DNA from: Chitinophagaceae bacterium
GTDB taxonomy: Bacteria; Bacteroidota; Bacteroidia; Chitinophagales; Chitinophagaceae
Length of the DNA: 64,000 bases
NCBI GenBank assembly: GCA_023957155.1
Contig: JAMLHK010000002.1
Coordinates: 310,001 to 374,000 of the forward strand
Direction of reading: 5' to 3'
The translations under genes were made by a program, and so were the position numbers. The notes below the pieces were generated by a model. That model was not told the origin of the DNA. It searched no databases and saw nothing but the letters and a program-made list of their open reading frames with translations. Of the stretch, positions 49,967-60,000 are shown one piece after another. Within the stretch, counting starts at the first letter, position 1. Each line of letters starts with the position of its first letter.

Positions 49967-50983
49967 TTAAAATACGATAACGGTTTTAATTCGTTTGTTA
50001 TCCGGTGACAGTAAACCGGTAAAGGCATCTACCCCATCCGACAAAGGATAATAATCTACCCAGGAGCTGACATCTGCCTTATGGTCAGCTATAAGCGCCA
50101 AAGCTGTTTTCATATCTTCCTGGGTTGCGGCATAGGTCCCGATTATTTTTTTCTCTGCCAGGATGATATCATAGCTATAAAAAGGTTTACTGTTTGCATG
50201 CAGTCCAATCATTACTAAAGCGCCACCCGGCCGCAGCATTTTCAATCCCAGGCTATTGGTCGTCTCCATGCCTACGGCATCTACAACAAGGTCTAATCCT
50301 TCTCCGGCTGTGATTGCGGTAACAGCTTCTTCTATGTTTTGGGTTGTTGTATTGATGATATGTTTGGCTCCTAATTTTTTTGCGATCGCAAGCCGTTCCG
50401 CTTTGATGTCAGAAACGATAATATCGGTGTCGCTCAATGCCTGGAAAGCCTGTTGTACCATTAATCCAATCGGGCCGGCACCAAAAATCAAAACATGACG
50501 GATGGGAAGATGACGGGTAAGCGCTACAATATGTACCCCGTTAGCCAACGGCTCTGAAAGGCAGGCTGCTTTAAAATCTACTTTGTCATGCATGGGGATC
50601 AGGCACCGGGCAGGTACATTTACATATTCGGCAAACGCCCCGTTGCGATGCATACCAAAAACCTGCCGGTTAATGCAGAGATTAGTTTCGCCTCTCCGGC
50701 AATGGGTGCAGCTTCCGCAAAAAACAACGGAGTTGCTGACTACGTGCATGCCTTCCTCAAAATTTTTCACTTCGCTGCCTGCTTTGACAATAACACCGCT
50801 AAACTCATGCCCCATGATACGCGGGGGCTTTCTTCTTTCACTTTGAGTGGCAAAAGACTCTAATTCGCTACCGCAAATTCCACAAGCCGCTACCTTTATC
50901 AATACCTCGTCTGTATTTATTTCAGGAACGGGCAACTCTTCAATAGTGAGCTTTTTATATGCCGGATAAAAAAGAGATCGCAT
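49967..50983 (-). CDS. Zinc-dependent alcohol dehydrogenase (MDR, sorbitol-dehydrogenase-like)
   Basis: This 338-residue protein has the MDR family marks: catalytic zinc site CGICGSELESF and GHEFSGVIVKAGSEV, structural zinc cluster CGSCTHCRRGETNLC and the NAD site LIFGAGPIGLMVQQAF followed by DIKAERLAIAKKLGA. It should oxidise a polyol, sugar or sugar acid with NAD(P). It stands in the middle of the metabolic cassette with the CtBP-like dehydrogenase and the cyclase-family hydrolase, so it probably takes one oxidation step of the imported sugar. The similarity by memory is to galactitol-phosphate or threonine dehydrogenases, so the name is loose. Confidence 0.9.
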   Translation of the reverse strand: MRSLFYPAYKKLTIEELPVPEINTDEVLIKVAACGICGSELESFATQSERRKPPRIMGHEFSGVIVKAGSEVKNFEEGMHVVSNSVVFCGSCTHCRRGETNLCINRQVFGMHRNGAFAEYVNVPARCLIPMHDKVDFKAACLSEPLANGVHIVALTRHLPIRHVLIFGAGPIGLMVQQAFQALSDTDIIVSDIKAERLAIAKKLGAKHIINTTTQNIEEAVTAITAGEGLDLVVDAVGMETTNSLGLKMLRPGGALVMIGLHANSKPFYSYDIILAEKKIIGTYAATQEDMKTALALIADHKADVSSWVDYYPLSDGVDAFTGLLSPDNKRIKTVIVF

Positions 50984-51033
50984 GAATACGTTTTATTTTG
51001 TCCATATCATATTGATTAGGCAAATAGTCTTTA

Positions 51034-51663
51034 CTATGCTATCATAGCCACAGCCCTTATCGGGGATCCGTCTCTTCCTTTTATGTTCAGGGGGAAGCCG
51101 ATAAAGGTAAACTTATCGGGTGCCTGATCTAAATTAGCCAGGCTTTCCACAATCACGATCTCTTTAGGCAGCAGGATGTCGTGGTGAATTTCATACCAGT
51201 CTTTGCTTGGCGTTGGGGTATCCATACCCAGCATGCGTATGTTTTTGTCTGCGAGGTATCTGCCGGCTTCCTGGGTGAGAGACGGGAAATCAGAAAAAAA
51301 GTTTTCTTCGCCAAAATGTTTATGCCATCCTGTTTCATATATGATGCGGGCGCCGGGACGGAGAAGAGCTTCATACGGCAGGAAATCTTCAACGCGGATC
51401 TCTTCATTGGCTTTCTTAGGTATCCGCAATACATGCGCCGGTCCATAAAACCATTCTAAGGGCATCTGGTCTAATGTTTTTCCGTCATCCAGGAAATGAT
51501 ACATGGCATCTAAGTGGGTTCCCTGGTGCGATCCGATGGTTATCTGTGTGATATTATACCTCAGGGTCTTTGTAGTGCCGTGCGGTACAATACTCAGCTT
51601 GGGATCCATGGGGAAAGTTTGCTGACCATGCTCCAGGGGATGTGATAAATCTATGAATTTCAT
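51034..51663 (-). CDS. Cyclase-family hydrolase (kynurenine formamidase-like)
   Basis: This 209-residue protein has the metal-site motif GSHQGTHLDAMYHFLDDGKTL, of the HxGTHxDxxxHF type, near residues 45-65. It also has the start FIDLSHPLEHGQQTFPMDP and the TGWHKHFG segment that are usual in the cyclase/formamidase superfamily. Members hydrolyse amides or lactones with manganese or zinc. In this locus a sugar lactone opening, after dehydrogenation, is a reasonable guess. It lies between the SDR and the zinc dehydrogenase genes, the spacers being 18 and 50 bp. Confidence 0.9.
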   Translation of the reverse strand: MKFIDLSHPLEHGQQTFPMDPKLSIVPHGTTKTLRYNITQITIGSHQGTHLDAMYHFLDDGKTLDQMPLEWFYGPAHVLRIPKKANEEIRVEDFLPYEALLRPGARIIYETGWHKHFGEENFFSDFPSLTQEAGRYLADKNIRMLGMDTPTPSKDWYEIHHDILLPKEIVIVESLANLDQAPDKFTFIGFPLNIKGRDGSPIRAVAMIA

Positions 51664-51681
51664 ATCCTTTTTTTTATGGGT

Positions 51682-52428
51682 TTACTTAGCGAGGTATCCG
51701 CCATCTACCAACAGATCGCTGCCTGTCATAAAGGAAGCGTCATCACTCGCCAGGAAAGCAACGGCTGAAGCTACTTCTTCGGGACGTCCCTGCCGGTTTA
51801 ACAGGTGCATAGCGGAAGCCCGTTTATCTTCCTCTTTAATATCAAGTCCCAGTTTTTCGCAGGAGTTAACAAATGCCCTCGTATAGATATATCCGGGGCA
51901 GAGCGTATTAACCCGGATGTTGAAAGGCGCAAGATCCTGTGCCCAACATTTGGTCAGGCCCCTGATTGCAAATTTGGTGGCATTATAAGTAGCAAAATTG
52001 GATTGCCCGACAAATCCGCTTACCGATGAAAAATTAATGATGCTTCCTCCCCCGTTCTCTTTCATTTGTTCAACAATATATTTGGTTATCAGGGATGTGC
52101 CTCTTACGTTCACCGAAAGAATATGATCCCAGTCTTCAGTTGTAGCATCCACGCTCTTGAAAATAAAACGCGCTGCCGTGTTAACTAAAATATGAGCAGG
52201 ACCTGCTTTTTCTTTAATGGCTGCTGCCGCTTTTTGTACTTCCTGGTCGTTACTTATATCGGCCTGGAAATGGAGTGCGCCTATTTGTGACGCTTTATTC
52301 CCGCTGTCCGGTGCAAGATCTATTAAAACGACTTTACAACCTTCTTCCCTTAGTCGCTGAGCGGCGGCATAGCCCAGATCTCCGAGTCCGCCGGTGACCA
52401 CTGCAATTTTGTTTTTGAGACCGCGCAT
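51682..52428 (-). CDS. Short-chain dehydrogenase/reductase (SDR)
   Basis: I start at MRGLKNKIAVV (52428); a longer frame from 52503 would overlap the rhamnosidase gene. The 248-residue enzyme has the cofactor motif VTGGLGDLGYAAAQRL, the acidic VVLIDLAPDSG that points to NAD, then NTAARF, the Ser of INFSSVSGFVG, and the catalytic YNATKFAIRGL (Tyr-x-x-x-Lys). It ends ASFMTGSDLLVDGGYLAK, the usual SDR end. It is the first enzyme gene after the rhamnosidase gene and may oxidise the freed L-rhamnose to its lactone, but this is inferred from its position. Confidence 0.92.
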   Translation of the reverse strand: MRGLKNKIAVVTGGLGDLGYAAAQRLREEGCKVVLIDLAPDSGNKASQIGALHFQADISNDQEVQKAAAAIKEKAGPAHILVNTAARFIFKSVDATTEDWDHILSVNVRGTSLITKYIVEQMKENGGGSIINFSSVSGFVGQSNFATYNATKFAIRGLTKCWAQDLAPFNIRVNTLCPGYIYTRAFVNSCEKLGLDIKEEDKRASAMHLLNRQGRPEEVASAVAFLASDDASFMTGSDLLVDGGYLAK

Positions 52429-52450
52429 AATACAAGCATTACGTTGTTTA

Positions 52451-55249
52451 CTAAAACTTAAAAGTATACTTTCCCGATGACAGAAGGAATGTGGTATTCC
52501 CATCCCTCCGATTAAGCATTTTAATACCGTTTACTTTTTCCACGGGGGTTCCTCCTTCCAGGATGTTCTTTACCGTTGGAAGCGTTACGGTAGCCGTGCT
52601 GTTTACCGGGATGGCTATTTCATAGGTAGACCCTTCTCCTTCCTGTTTCCAGGATACTCCGATTTTACCGGCAACGGAATGATAGGATCCTTTTGCCCAT
52701 GTAAGCGAACCACCCGGCACTGGTTGTATATAAAAATGTTGATACCCCGGAAATCGTTCATCCGGTTTGATCCCTAAAATATATTTGTACATCCATTCTC
52801 CCACCGATCCGATTGCATAATGATTAAAAGAGTTCATATCCGGATCCTGGAATCCCCTGCCTTTTACATAACCATCCCATCTTTCCCATATTGTAGTGGC
52901 GCCCTGGTCAATAGAATACAGCCAGGAAGGGAACCGGTGGCTCTCAATTAATTTATATGCCAGGTCGCTGTAACCGTTCAGGCTGAGCTGGTTCATTAAC
53001 CGTTCGGTAGAATGAATGCCGGTTGAAATCCGGTAATCATACGCCTTAACGGCTTCAGCCATATTTTTAATTACCCGTGGTTTTAATTCCTCCGGTACTA
53101 AGTTAAACTCCAGGGCAAGGGCGTAACCTGCCTGTGTATTTCCTTTAATTATTCCATCTTCGCTGATGAAGTTTTTTACAAAGGCATCCCGGATCGCAGC
53201 AGCAAGCGATGCATAGTGTTTAAATTGCGATTTCTTATTGAGGATGCTGCACGCCTTTGCCAGGATATCTGTGGAATGAGCAAAATAAGCCGTACTGAAA
53301 ACGTCTTTGGGAACTGCCCCGCCTTCCTTGGGATAATCGGCTGATTTTATAGAGTTGCCATTTAACCAGTCGCCATAATTTTGTCCCACTTCATTGATGC
53401 GGATCAACGAAGGATTGCTGGTGTAAATCCGGTCAATAAATTTACACATCGCTTCAAAATTACTGTTCAGTATTTCTTTATCTCCATAGTTCAGATAGGC
53501 TTTCCAGGGAATGATAACTCCTGCGTCTGCCCATCCCGGCGCATCATAATAGCGCAGGCTTTGAGTAACATAAGGTGCATAATTAGGGAACCTGCCTTCT
53601 TCCGTTTGTTCATCTCTTATATCTCTAAACCATTTTTTATAGAAGGCTTCCATATCCATGTTAAAGATGGCTGTTTGCGAAAAGGCCTGTGCATCTCCCA
53701 TCCACCCGGAACGTTCATCTCTTTGCGGGCAGTCGGTAGGCACCCCGTGCATATTACCGAGCTGCGTCCATAAAATATTACTCCGGAGCTGATTTAAATA
53801 AGGGTTGGATGTTTCCAGCTCGGAAACAAGGGGAGATGAAGACGCCAGTACTTTACCGGTTACTTCAGACAGCCTGGGAGGCTGAGAGAGCCCGGATATT
53901 TCCACATACCGGAATCCATGATAGGTAAACCGGGGCTCATACTGTACCCGGTCTTCTCTTCCGGGGATATAGATATCCCTGGATTTTGCCTGCCTGAGAT
54001 TGGTGGTATAGATCGTGCTGTCTTCATTGAGCATTTCGGCATACCGGATCGTTATTTTTCTGCCCGGATTGTAGGGAAGCTGCAGGCTGATCCAGCCCGC
54101 CATGTTTTGCCCCATATCAAAAACGTAAGTATTTCTCTGGTACTTGGTTTTTCTCAATTCAAAAAAATGTACCGGGGTTATTTCTTTTACTATTTTAACC
54201 GGCTCATTCATTTGGGCATTCAGGGTAACGGTAACGGCAGGATCAACAGATACTTTTTCCCAGGACTTGTCATTAAATCCCGGCTGCATCCATTCTCCGG
54301 GGTTATCTCTCTGATCATAAATCTCCCCGTCAAAAATAGATGCTTCTTTAAGCGGCCCGTTTTTCCATACTTTCCAGCTTCCGTCCGTAACAATATTTTC
54401 TTCCGATCCATCGGTATATTCTATACGGATCTGAGCCAGTAATTTCCTATACAGCCCATACCGTCCCCGGTAAAAATGATCCCACAGGTCGCCTGCATAC
54501 CACCCATCCGCTAAAACGGCGCCCACAACATTCTCATCGGACTGGAGCAGGGAGGTGATATTATAGGTCTGGTATTGCACCCTCTTGGCATAGTTTGTCC
54601 ATTCGGGCGCCAGCAGATGATCGCCGGCTTTTTTCCCGTTTAAGTATATCTCGTAAAGACCCAGCGCCGTGGCATGAAGCGTTGCGCTTTTAATTTCTTT
54701 CGTTACGTTAAACGCTTTCCGCAACAGCGGAGAAGGCGGAATAATATACCGGTCATAATCTGAAGCGGGATAGGTTGAATCAACACCTATCCATTGAGCC
54801 TTCCAGTCTGCTTTATGCAGCAATCCCATTGACCAGTATTGTGCTTCACTCCACTCACTCACCTGGTTTTTTTCATCCCATATCCTTACCTTCCAATAGT
54901 AATACCTGCCGGAGCGCAACGGGCTGCCTTTATAAGAAATATGATTAGTGAGGTTACTCTTAATCTTTCCTGTTGTCCAGATATCTCCTTCATTATTTTG
55001 TAACTTCAGCAAATCGCTTGCTACAATCACCTGGTAAGCCGATTGTTTTTTTCCTCTTTCGGAAGAAATCAATTCCCAGCTTAAATACGGATTGGTATTG
55101 TCTATTCCTAACGGGTTTTTCAAATATTCGCAACGCAGGTTATGAATACGAATAGGATCACCTGCGTTTGCTTTAAATGAAAAGAAAAACGTGGTAACAA
55201 AAACCGATACCAGAAAAACGTATTGTTTTAAACAGCGTCTGCCAGCCAT
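52451..55249 (-). CDS. Alpha-L-rhamnosidase, GH78
   Basis: This 932-residue protein begins with a signal peptide (VFLVSVFVTTFFFSFKANA). The domain order is that of GH78: an Ig-like domain (LRCEYLKNPLGID), a beta-sandwich pair with GLYEIYLNGKKAGDHLLAPEW, the concanavalin-like domain with the motif FDMGQNMAGWISLQ, then the (alpha/alpha)6 barrel and a C-terminal beta-sandwich. The catalytic acid is in DCPQRDERSGWMGDAQAF near residue 510, and another conserved acidic site is TTIWERWDGYVKGRGF near 785. It removes terminal alpha-linked L-rhamnose from glycans in the periplasm. It heads the minus-strand run that contains the SDR, cyclase, dehydrogenases, transporter and GH28-like genes. Confidence 0.96.
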   Translation of the reverse strand: MAGRRCLKQYVFLVSVFVTTFFFSFKANAGDPIRIHNLRCEYLKNPLGIDNTNPYLSWELISSERGKKQSAYQVIVASDLLKLQNNEGDIWTTGKIKSNLTNHISYKGSPLRSGRYYYWKVRIWDEKNQVSEWSEAQYWSMGLLHKADWKAQWIGVDSTYPASDYDRYIIPPSPLLRKAFNVTKEIKSATLHATALGLYEIYLNGKKAGDHLLAPEWTNYAKRVQYQTYNITSLLQSDENVVGAVLADGWYAGDLWDHFYRGRYGLYRKLLAQIRIEYTDGSEENIVTDGSWKVWKNGPLKEASIFDGEIYDQRDNPGEWMQPGFNDKSWEKVSVDPAVTVTLNAQMNEPVKIVKEITPVHFFELRKTKYQRNTYVFDMGQNMAGWISLQLPYNPGRKITIRYAEMLNEDSTIYTTNLRQAKSRDIYIPGREDRVQYEPRFTYHGFRYVEISGLSQPPRLSEVTGKVLASSSPLVSELETSNPYLNQLRSNILWTQLGNMHGVPTDCPQRDERSGWMGDAQAFSQTAIFNMDMEAFYKKWFRDIRDEQTEEGRFPNYAPYVTQSLRYYDAPGWADAGVIIPWKAYLNYGDKEILNSNFEAMCKFIDRIYTSNPSLIRINEVGQNYGDWLNGNSIKSADYPKEGGAVPKDVFSTAYFAHSTDILAKACSILNKKSQFKHYASLAAAIRDAFVKNFISEDGIIKGNTQAGYALALEFNLVPEELKPRVIKNMAEAVKAYDYRISTGIHSTERLMNQLSLNGYSDLAYKLIESHRFPSWLYSIDQGATTIWERWDGYVKGRGFQDPDMNSFNHYAIGSVGEWMYKYILGIKPDERFPGYQHFYIQPVPGGSLTWAKGSYHSVAGKIGVSWKQEGEGSTYEIAIPVNSTATVTLPTVKNILEGGTPVEKVNGIKMLNRRDGNTTFLLSSGKYTFKF

Positions 55250-55310
55250 AACTATACTTAAATTATTCCGGGCAATTAAAGACTGCCATCCCGAAATTGT
55301 ATTAAAAATG

Positions 55311-55349
55311 AAACGAATAGACCCCTTTTAATAAGCGGTCTATTCGTTT
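55311..55349 (-). terminator. Terminator after the SusD gene
   Basis: AAACGAATAGACC (55311-55323) and GGTCTATTCGTTT (55337-55349) form a perfect 13-bp stem with a 13-nt loop, 19 bp after the SusD stop. On the minus strand CATTTTTAATAC follows. It separates the SusC/SusD unit (55369-60513) from the rhamnosidase run downstream. Confidence 0.85.
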
Positions 55350-55368
55350 ATGGATTGATTACTATCTG

Positions 55369-56988
55369 TTAATTCTGCGTCATTAAAGGATTGTTGTTCA
55401 TTTCATCAGCAGGGATCTCCATGGTCATTTTAGAAACCGGGAGCCCGTTGGTATTGATGTGATTTGCAGAGCCGGTCCTGTCTACGGGAATATTCCAGCG
55501 TTTGTTGTTATAGAATTCTAACCCGCCTTCGCCCCACATTTCAATGCGGGTTTGCAGCTGAACCATTTGCAGGGCTGTCATACCACTCATGGCAGGATAG
55601 TTATCGCAGGTTAAAGTAGCAGCTCCGTCACGGGTACGGGCAGCGAGCAGGATATTTAATACATCTTTAGCCTCATTGTCTTTTCCACTCTGTTGTGCCA
55701 GCGCTTCTGCCTTCATCAACAGCACTTCAGATGTACGCATATAATAGCAGGTGGTTTCAAGTGAATGGGTATTATCACCCTCTAACCCTTTGGTAGCCGC
55801 AAACTTAAAGTTAATATACGAAGGGAGTGTAAGCACGGTATTACTCGGAGAATATGTATAGTTGCCAAAAGCGGTATTACCCTGGAAACAGTCTTTCCGG
55901 TAATCATCACCGGCTATCTTATCGTACAGGCGCTGGTCTATTCTTTTGTAGGCCTTGTTAAGCCCGCCATATCCCGATCCAAAAGGATTCATCAGGTTAT
56001 TGAAGTAGGTTAACGCCGTACCTAAAGGAAATCCTAAAATGACTTCAGGATTCTTGGCATTGTTTAAGAACCCGTTATTAGCCGGATCAAAAACGGTGGT
56101 TCCCCCGGAACCGGTATTTCTGCTTCCATATACCTCTTCTCCCATCAAAGAGGGGTAGTTAGACAGGATACTGTTACAGGCGGTAACCGCCCCACCCCAA
56201 TCGCCGGTAACCAGCGCAATACGGGCCAGTATAAAATTGGCCACGCCCAGGTCTATATCCGTAAGGTCGGAGGTATAGCCTGTTGCGGAAGCCTGTAGCA
56301 GCGAAACGGCATCGGTGATATCTTTCTTAATGAACGCATAGGTCTCTTCAGCCGAAGAGCGTGCCTTAAGCGGCTGGCTGGGATCGAAAGTAGTATACAA
56401 AGGCATGCCTGCTTTTGCTTTTCCGCCTTGCAGGTAAGCATCCTGGTAGTTTTCCATCAGGAAGTTATAGGCGTATGCCCTTATTACCAGCCCCCTGGCT
56501 TTTGCGTTTTGTAAGAAAGTGTTACTGCCCACGATGTCATCGGTAAGGAAGTCAAGCATCTGGTTGGCTTTTGTAATGATACCCCAGGCATGAACCCAGA
56601 AAGCAGCATTATTTCCGGCGCCCAAACCCTGGAAATTTCCTAAATTATACTCTATGGAACCTGCCAGTACATTATCTATGGGTTCATCGCCCAGCACCAT
56701 ATCATCGGCTTCTAAGGAACGCATTACACTAAGCCCCTGGTTGGTATAGTAGGAAATATCGGCAACTCCCTGACCAGAGATTGTGGTATTAAATAATAAG
56801 GGCATGCTGTTCGCCATACTTCCCATGATCAGTTGGATCTCTTCAGGCGTACCGTTAGCCAGCAGGTCCCTGATCTGCTGGTCCTGCAGACTGTTGGGAG
56901 GCGGAACATCTAATTTTTTCGCGCAACCGGCAATGGACAGGGTAGCAACAGCTAATAATCCGCCTATATAGTTTCTTATTTTTTTCAT
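55369..56988 (-). CDS. SusD/RagB family outer-membrane lipoprotein
   Basis: The start MKKIRNYIGGLLAV at 56988 is chosen because it gives a normal lipoprotein signal with lipobox SIAGC (Cys22); the frame is open to 57012. The 539-residue product has the SusD segments AWGIITKANQMLDFL, RGLVIRAYAYNFLMENYQ, the loop GSGGTTVFDPANNGFLN and YYMRTSEVLLMKAEALAQQ near the C terminus. It binds the glycan fragment at the cell surface for the SusC channel encoded 30 bp upstream. The pair has its own terminator and thus forms one unit. Confidence 0.94.
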   Translation of the reverse strand: MKKIRNYIGGLLAVATLSIAGCAKKLDVPPPNSLQDQQIRDLLANGTPEEIQLIMGSMANSMPLLFNTTISGQGVADISYYTNQGLSVMRSLEADDMVLGDEPIDNVLAGSIEYNLGNFQGLGAGNNAAFWVHAWGIITKANQMLDFLTDDIVGSNTFLQNAKARGLVIRAYAYNFLMENYQDAYLQGGKAKAGMPLYTTFDPSQPLKARSSAEETYAFIKKDITDAVSLLQASATGYTSDLTDIDLGVANFILARIALVTGDWGGAVTACNSILSNYPSLMGEEVYGSRNTGSGGTTVFDPANNGFLNNAKNPEVILGFPLGTALTYFNNLMNPFGSGYGGLNKAYKRIDQRLYDKIAGDDYRKDCFQGNTAFGNYTYSPSNTVLTLPSYINFKFAATKGLEGDNTHSLETTCYYMRTSEVLLMKAEALAQQSGKDNEAKDVLNILLAARTRDGAATLTCDNYPAMSGMTALQMVQLQTRIEMWGEGGLEFYNNKRWNIPVDRTGSANHINTNGLPVSKMTMEIPADEMNNNPLMTQN

Positions 56989-57018
56989 ATCTAAAACTTT
57001 TAATGTCATCATACTTAA

Positions 57019-60000
57019 TTAGAAATTAATATCAATGCCGAAAGACACGGAACTCATCGGGAGATAATAATCGGCTCCTACTTCCATCCCGTTCACTAAT
57101 GATAAGCGGGGGTCTATTCCTGCATGGGAAGTAAACAGGGCTAAATTATCTGATGAAGCGTAGATCCTGAGTCCGCTAATGGATAACCGCCGTAAAATGG
57201 CATCGCTGAACTTATACCCGAGGCTTATGTTTTTGATGTTAAGATAACTGGCATTAAACAAAGACATATCGCTGTATGCCCATGAACCAATCGTGGCGCC
57301 ATCGGTAAAATAGGTGGTTCCGTAAAACTGCATAGGGAATTTGGCATTGGGCCGGTCAGGTGTCCAGGTATTGTTTAACAATTCCCTGGATAATCCGCCG
57401 TCAATCTCCCCGCTTCTGTAATAACCGTTGGCATAAGAAACACTAAAGAACTTACCGCCAAACTGGTAGGCTAAAACCGCACTCAGGTCAAAGTTTTTAT
57501 AATAGAGTGCCGTGGTAAATCCACCAATCCATTTGGGTAAGGCATCGCCGGCAGCATATTTGTTGGCAAGCCGGTAATCTACCGTATTTACATAAGCGCC
57601 TACCGCATCTGAGGTAAACAGTCCGTTGTCGTGGTCTGCCTGGGTAACGGTGTGCTGGAACAAAGGTAATCCAGTATTTTGATCTACGCCTTTGTACTTG
57701 TATATATAGGTAGTGTACCAATCCTGTCCCTCACCCCGTATAAAAACTGCTTCCGTAGCCGGAGTACTCCCACCCCCACTCTTTGACCATCCGTCTACAT
57801 AGCCGGTAAATCTGTCGCCTAATTGCGGTAAAGCTATTCCCGGGGGTATTTTGGTTGAGATCGTCCGGTAATGTGTACCGGTAATGCCCACGTTCCATCT
57901 TATGTTTTTATTACGGATAATGTCGGCATTTAAATCAATTTCAAATCCCCGGTTAAGAAGCTCAAGGTTATTTTTTGTTAGGCTGGATTGCCCCATTGTA
58001 TAGGGAAGCGGGTTATTAAAAACCGCATTAACGGTAAGCTTGCGATAATAATCCAGCGAACCGTTCAGCCTGCGGTTAAATAAGGCAAAATCAATACCCG
58101 CATCAAAAGTGTGGGTATTTTCCCAGGTTAAGGTATTATTAGGTTTGGCTCCCTGCGTCAGATTATAGCTCTGCGGGGTACCTACACCGTTAGATGCAGT
58201 GGCATAGTTGGCAGAAAAACTCCAGATCTGGTAACCGGAATAATATCCGATGCCGCTTTCATTTCCGATAACTCCGTAGCTGGCCCGCAGCTTCAGGTCA
58301 TCTAACCAGCTTCTCGTTCCATCCATGAAGCTTTCGGCAGTCATTAACCATCCCAGACCGACAGACCAGAAGGTTCCCCAACGGTCTTCCGGGAGCCGGA
58401 ATTTAGATGAACCGTCTCTTCTGGCAGATCCCTCAAAAAAATACTTATGGTCGTAATTATAATTTACCCTTCCAAAATAGCTTTCCATACGGGTAATATC
58501 TCCTCCCAGTGCGGGGGTGCCGAATGGAGCGCCTCCGGTAGTGTACCGGCTGGTAAAGTTACCTGCACCGGTAAACTCGTTCACCAGAGAATAGGCAGTA
58601 GCAAAGTTCACCACTTCGTTATTCCAGTCGTAATATTCATGCGCTGCTAATGCAGAAAGGCTGTGTACGCCAAAATTTCTGCCCCAGTTTAACAGTTGCT
58701 GGGTGTTGAGGATATTGGTATTGTTGGTTAGAACGGCTAATGCTCCTCTTGCACTCTGTGCCTGCCCGGTTTCCATATTACCATATCTTTTACGGCTTTC
58801 GGAGAATCTTTCATAGGCCAGGTTGGTGGTGAAGCTGAAGTCGTTTAAGAAAGTTATCGTAGCATACCCTCTTAAGTTGAGGTCACTGGAAACGTTCCGG
58901 TCAATGTCCTGGGCCAATAGCTTGGGCAGGTCTTGCGCATACCGCTGGTTGGTAGTAGGGCCTAAGGGCGAATAGCTTAGCCCGGTATTATCCACCACCT
59001 TATTGGTACCATCGGGATTCTTGATAATGTCCCCATTTTGATCTCTGGCAAAAAGAGAAACTAAGGGATTACCTGAATTTACCCAGCGGAAAACGTTCTG
59101 GGCAACAGTACCCGGGTTACGTCCAAACCGGGTAGCCGGGCTTTGGGTATTGCGATGCGTAAAGCTCGTATTTCCTCCCACCTTTAACCATTTGGTTATT
59201 TGGGCATTAATATTTGACCGGAAATTGTACCGTTTAAAGGATGACCCGGTAATATAAGAAGGATCCTGTTGTAAGCCGGTAGACAGGAAATAGTCCATCT
59301 TGTCTGTACCTCCGCTGGCGGATAAGTTATGTTCCTGCCGGAACGGGCGTTCAATAAAGTAGTCATCATACGAACCGGCGGGGAAAAGCAATTTGGCATC
59401 CGGGTTCAGCTTGCCATCCGGATTTACCAAATAAGCGCCGGTCATGGTGGCGCTGGCATTACTACCGCTACCGGTTGGCGAATAGCTTGCCCCGGGTACA
59501 TTGTACAGCATCCAGTTACCTAAAACGTTCCGGGAAAGCTTGTCGTCATCCATACTTCCGTTGTAGTCGAATAAATGCTGGCTGGCATACAGGGCCGCAG
59601 CTTCATGCGACATGTTGGGATTCTTCACATTAGTAGTAAATTTACCATTCGTTGAACTGCTCCCCTCATAGCCATAGCGTACCGAGTTGTAAATGGTAAG
59701 CCAGGTATACTCATAAAAATCTTTAGCATCGTGGATGAGGTCAGGACGCAGCGTATTAGAAAGATAATTGTAGCCCATACGGGTGTTGTAGCTGATCTTT
59801 GCTTTCCCGCTTCTTCCTTTTTTAGTAGTTACCAATACCACACCATTGGCGCCGCGGGATCCGTAAATTGCCGTGGATGCCGCATCTTTCAGGATCGTGA
59901 TACTTTCAATATCCTTGGGGTTGATAGAGGCAAGCTCATTAGGATAAAGTGCGGGAACGTTGTCAATAACAATAAGGGCGCTGGAGTTATTTTGCAGGGA

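Noticed and set aside
52429-52503. Extended N terminus of the SDR gene
   Set aside because: It overlaps the rhamnosidase gene and adds non-homologous residues; MRGLKNKIAVV at 52428 is the natural start.
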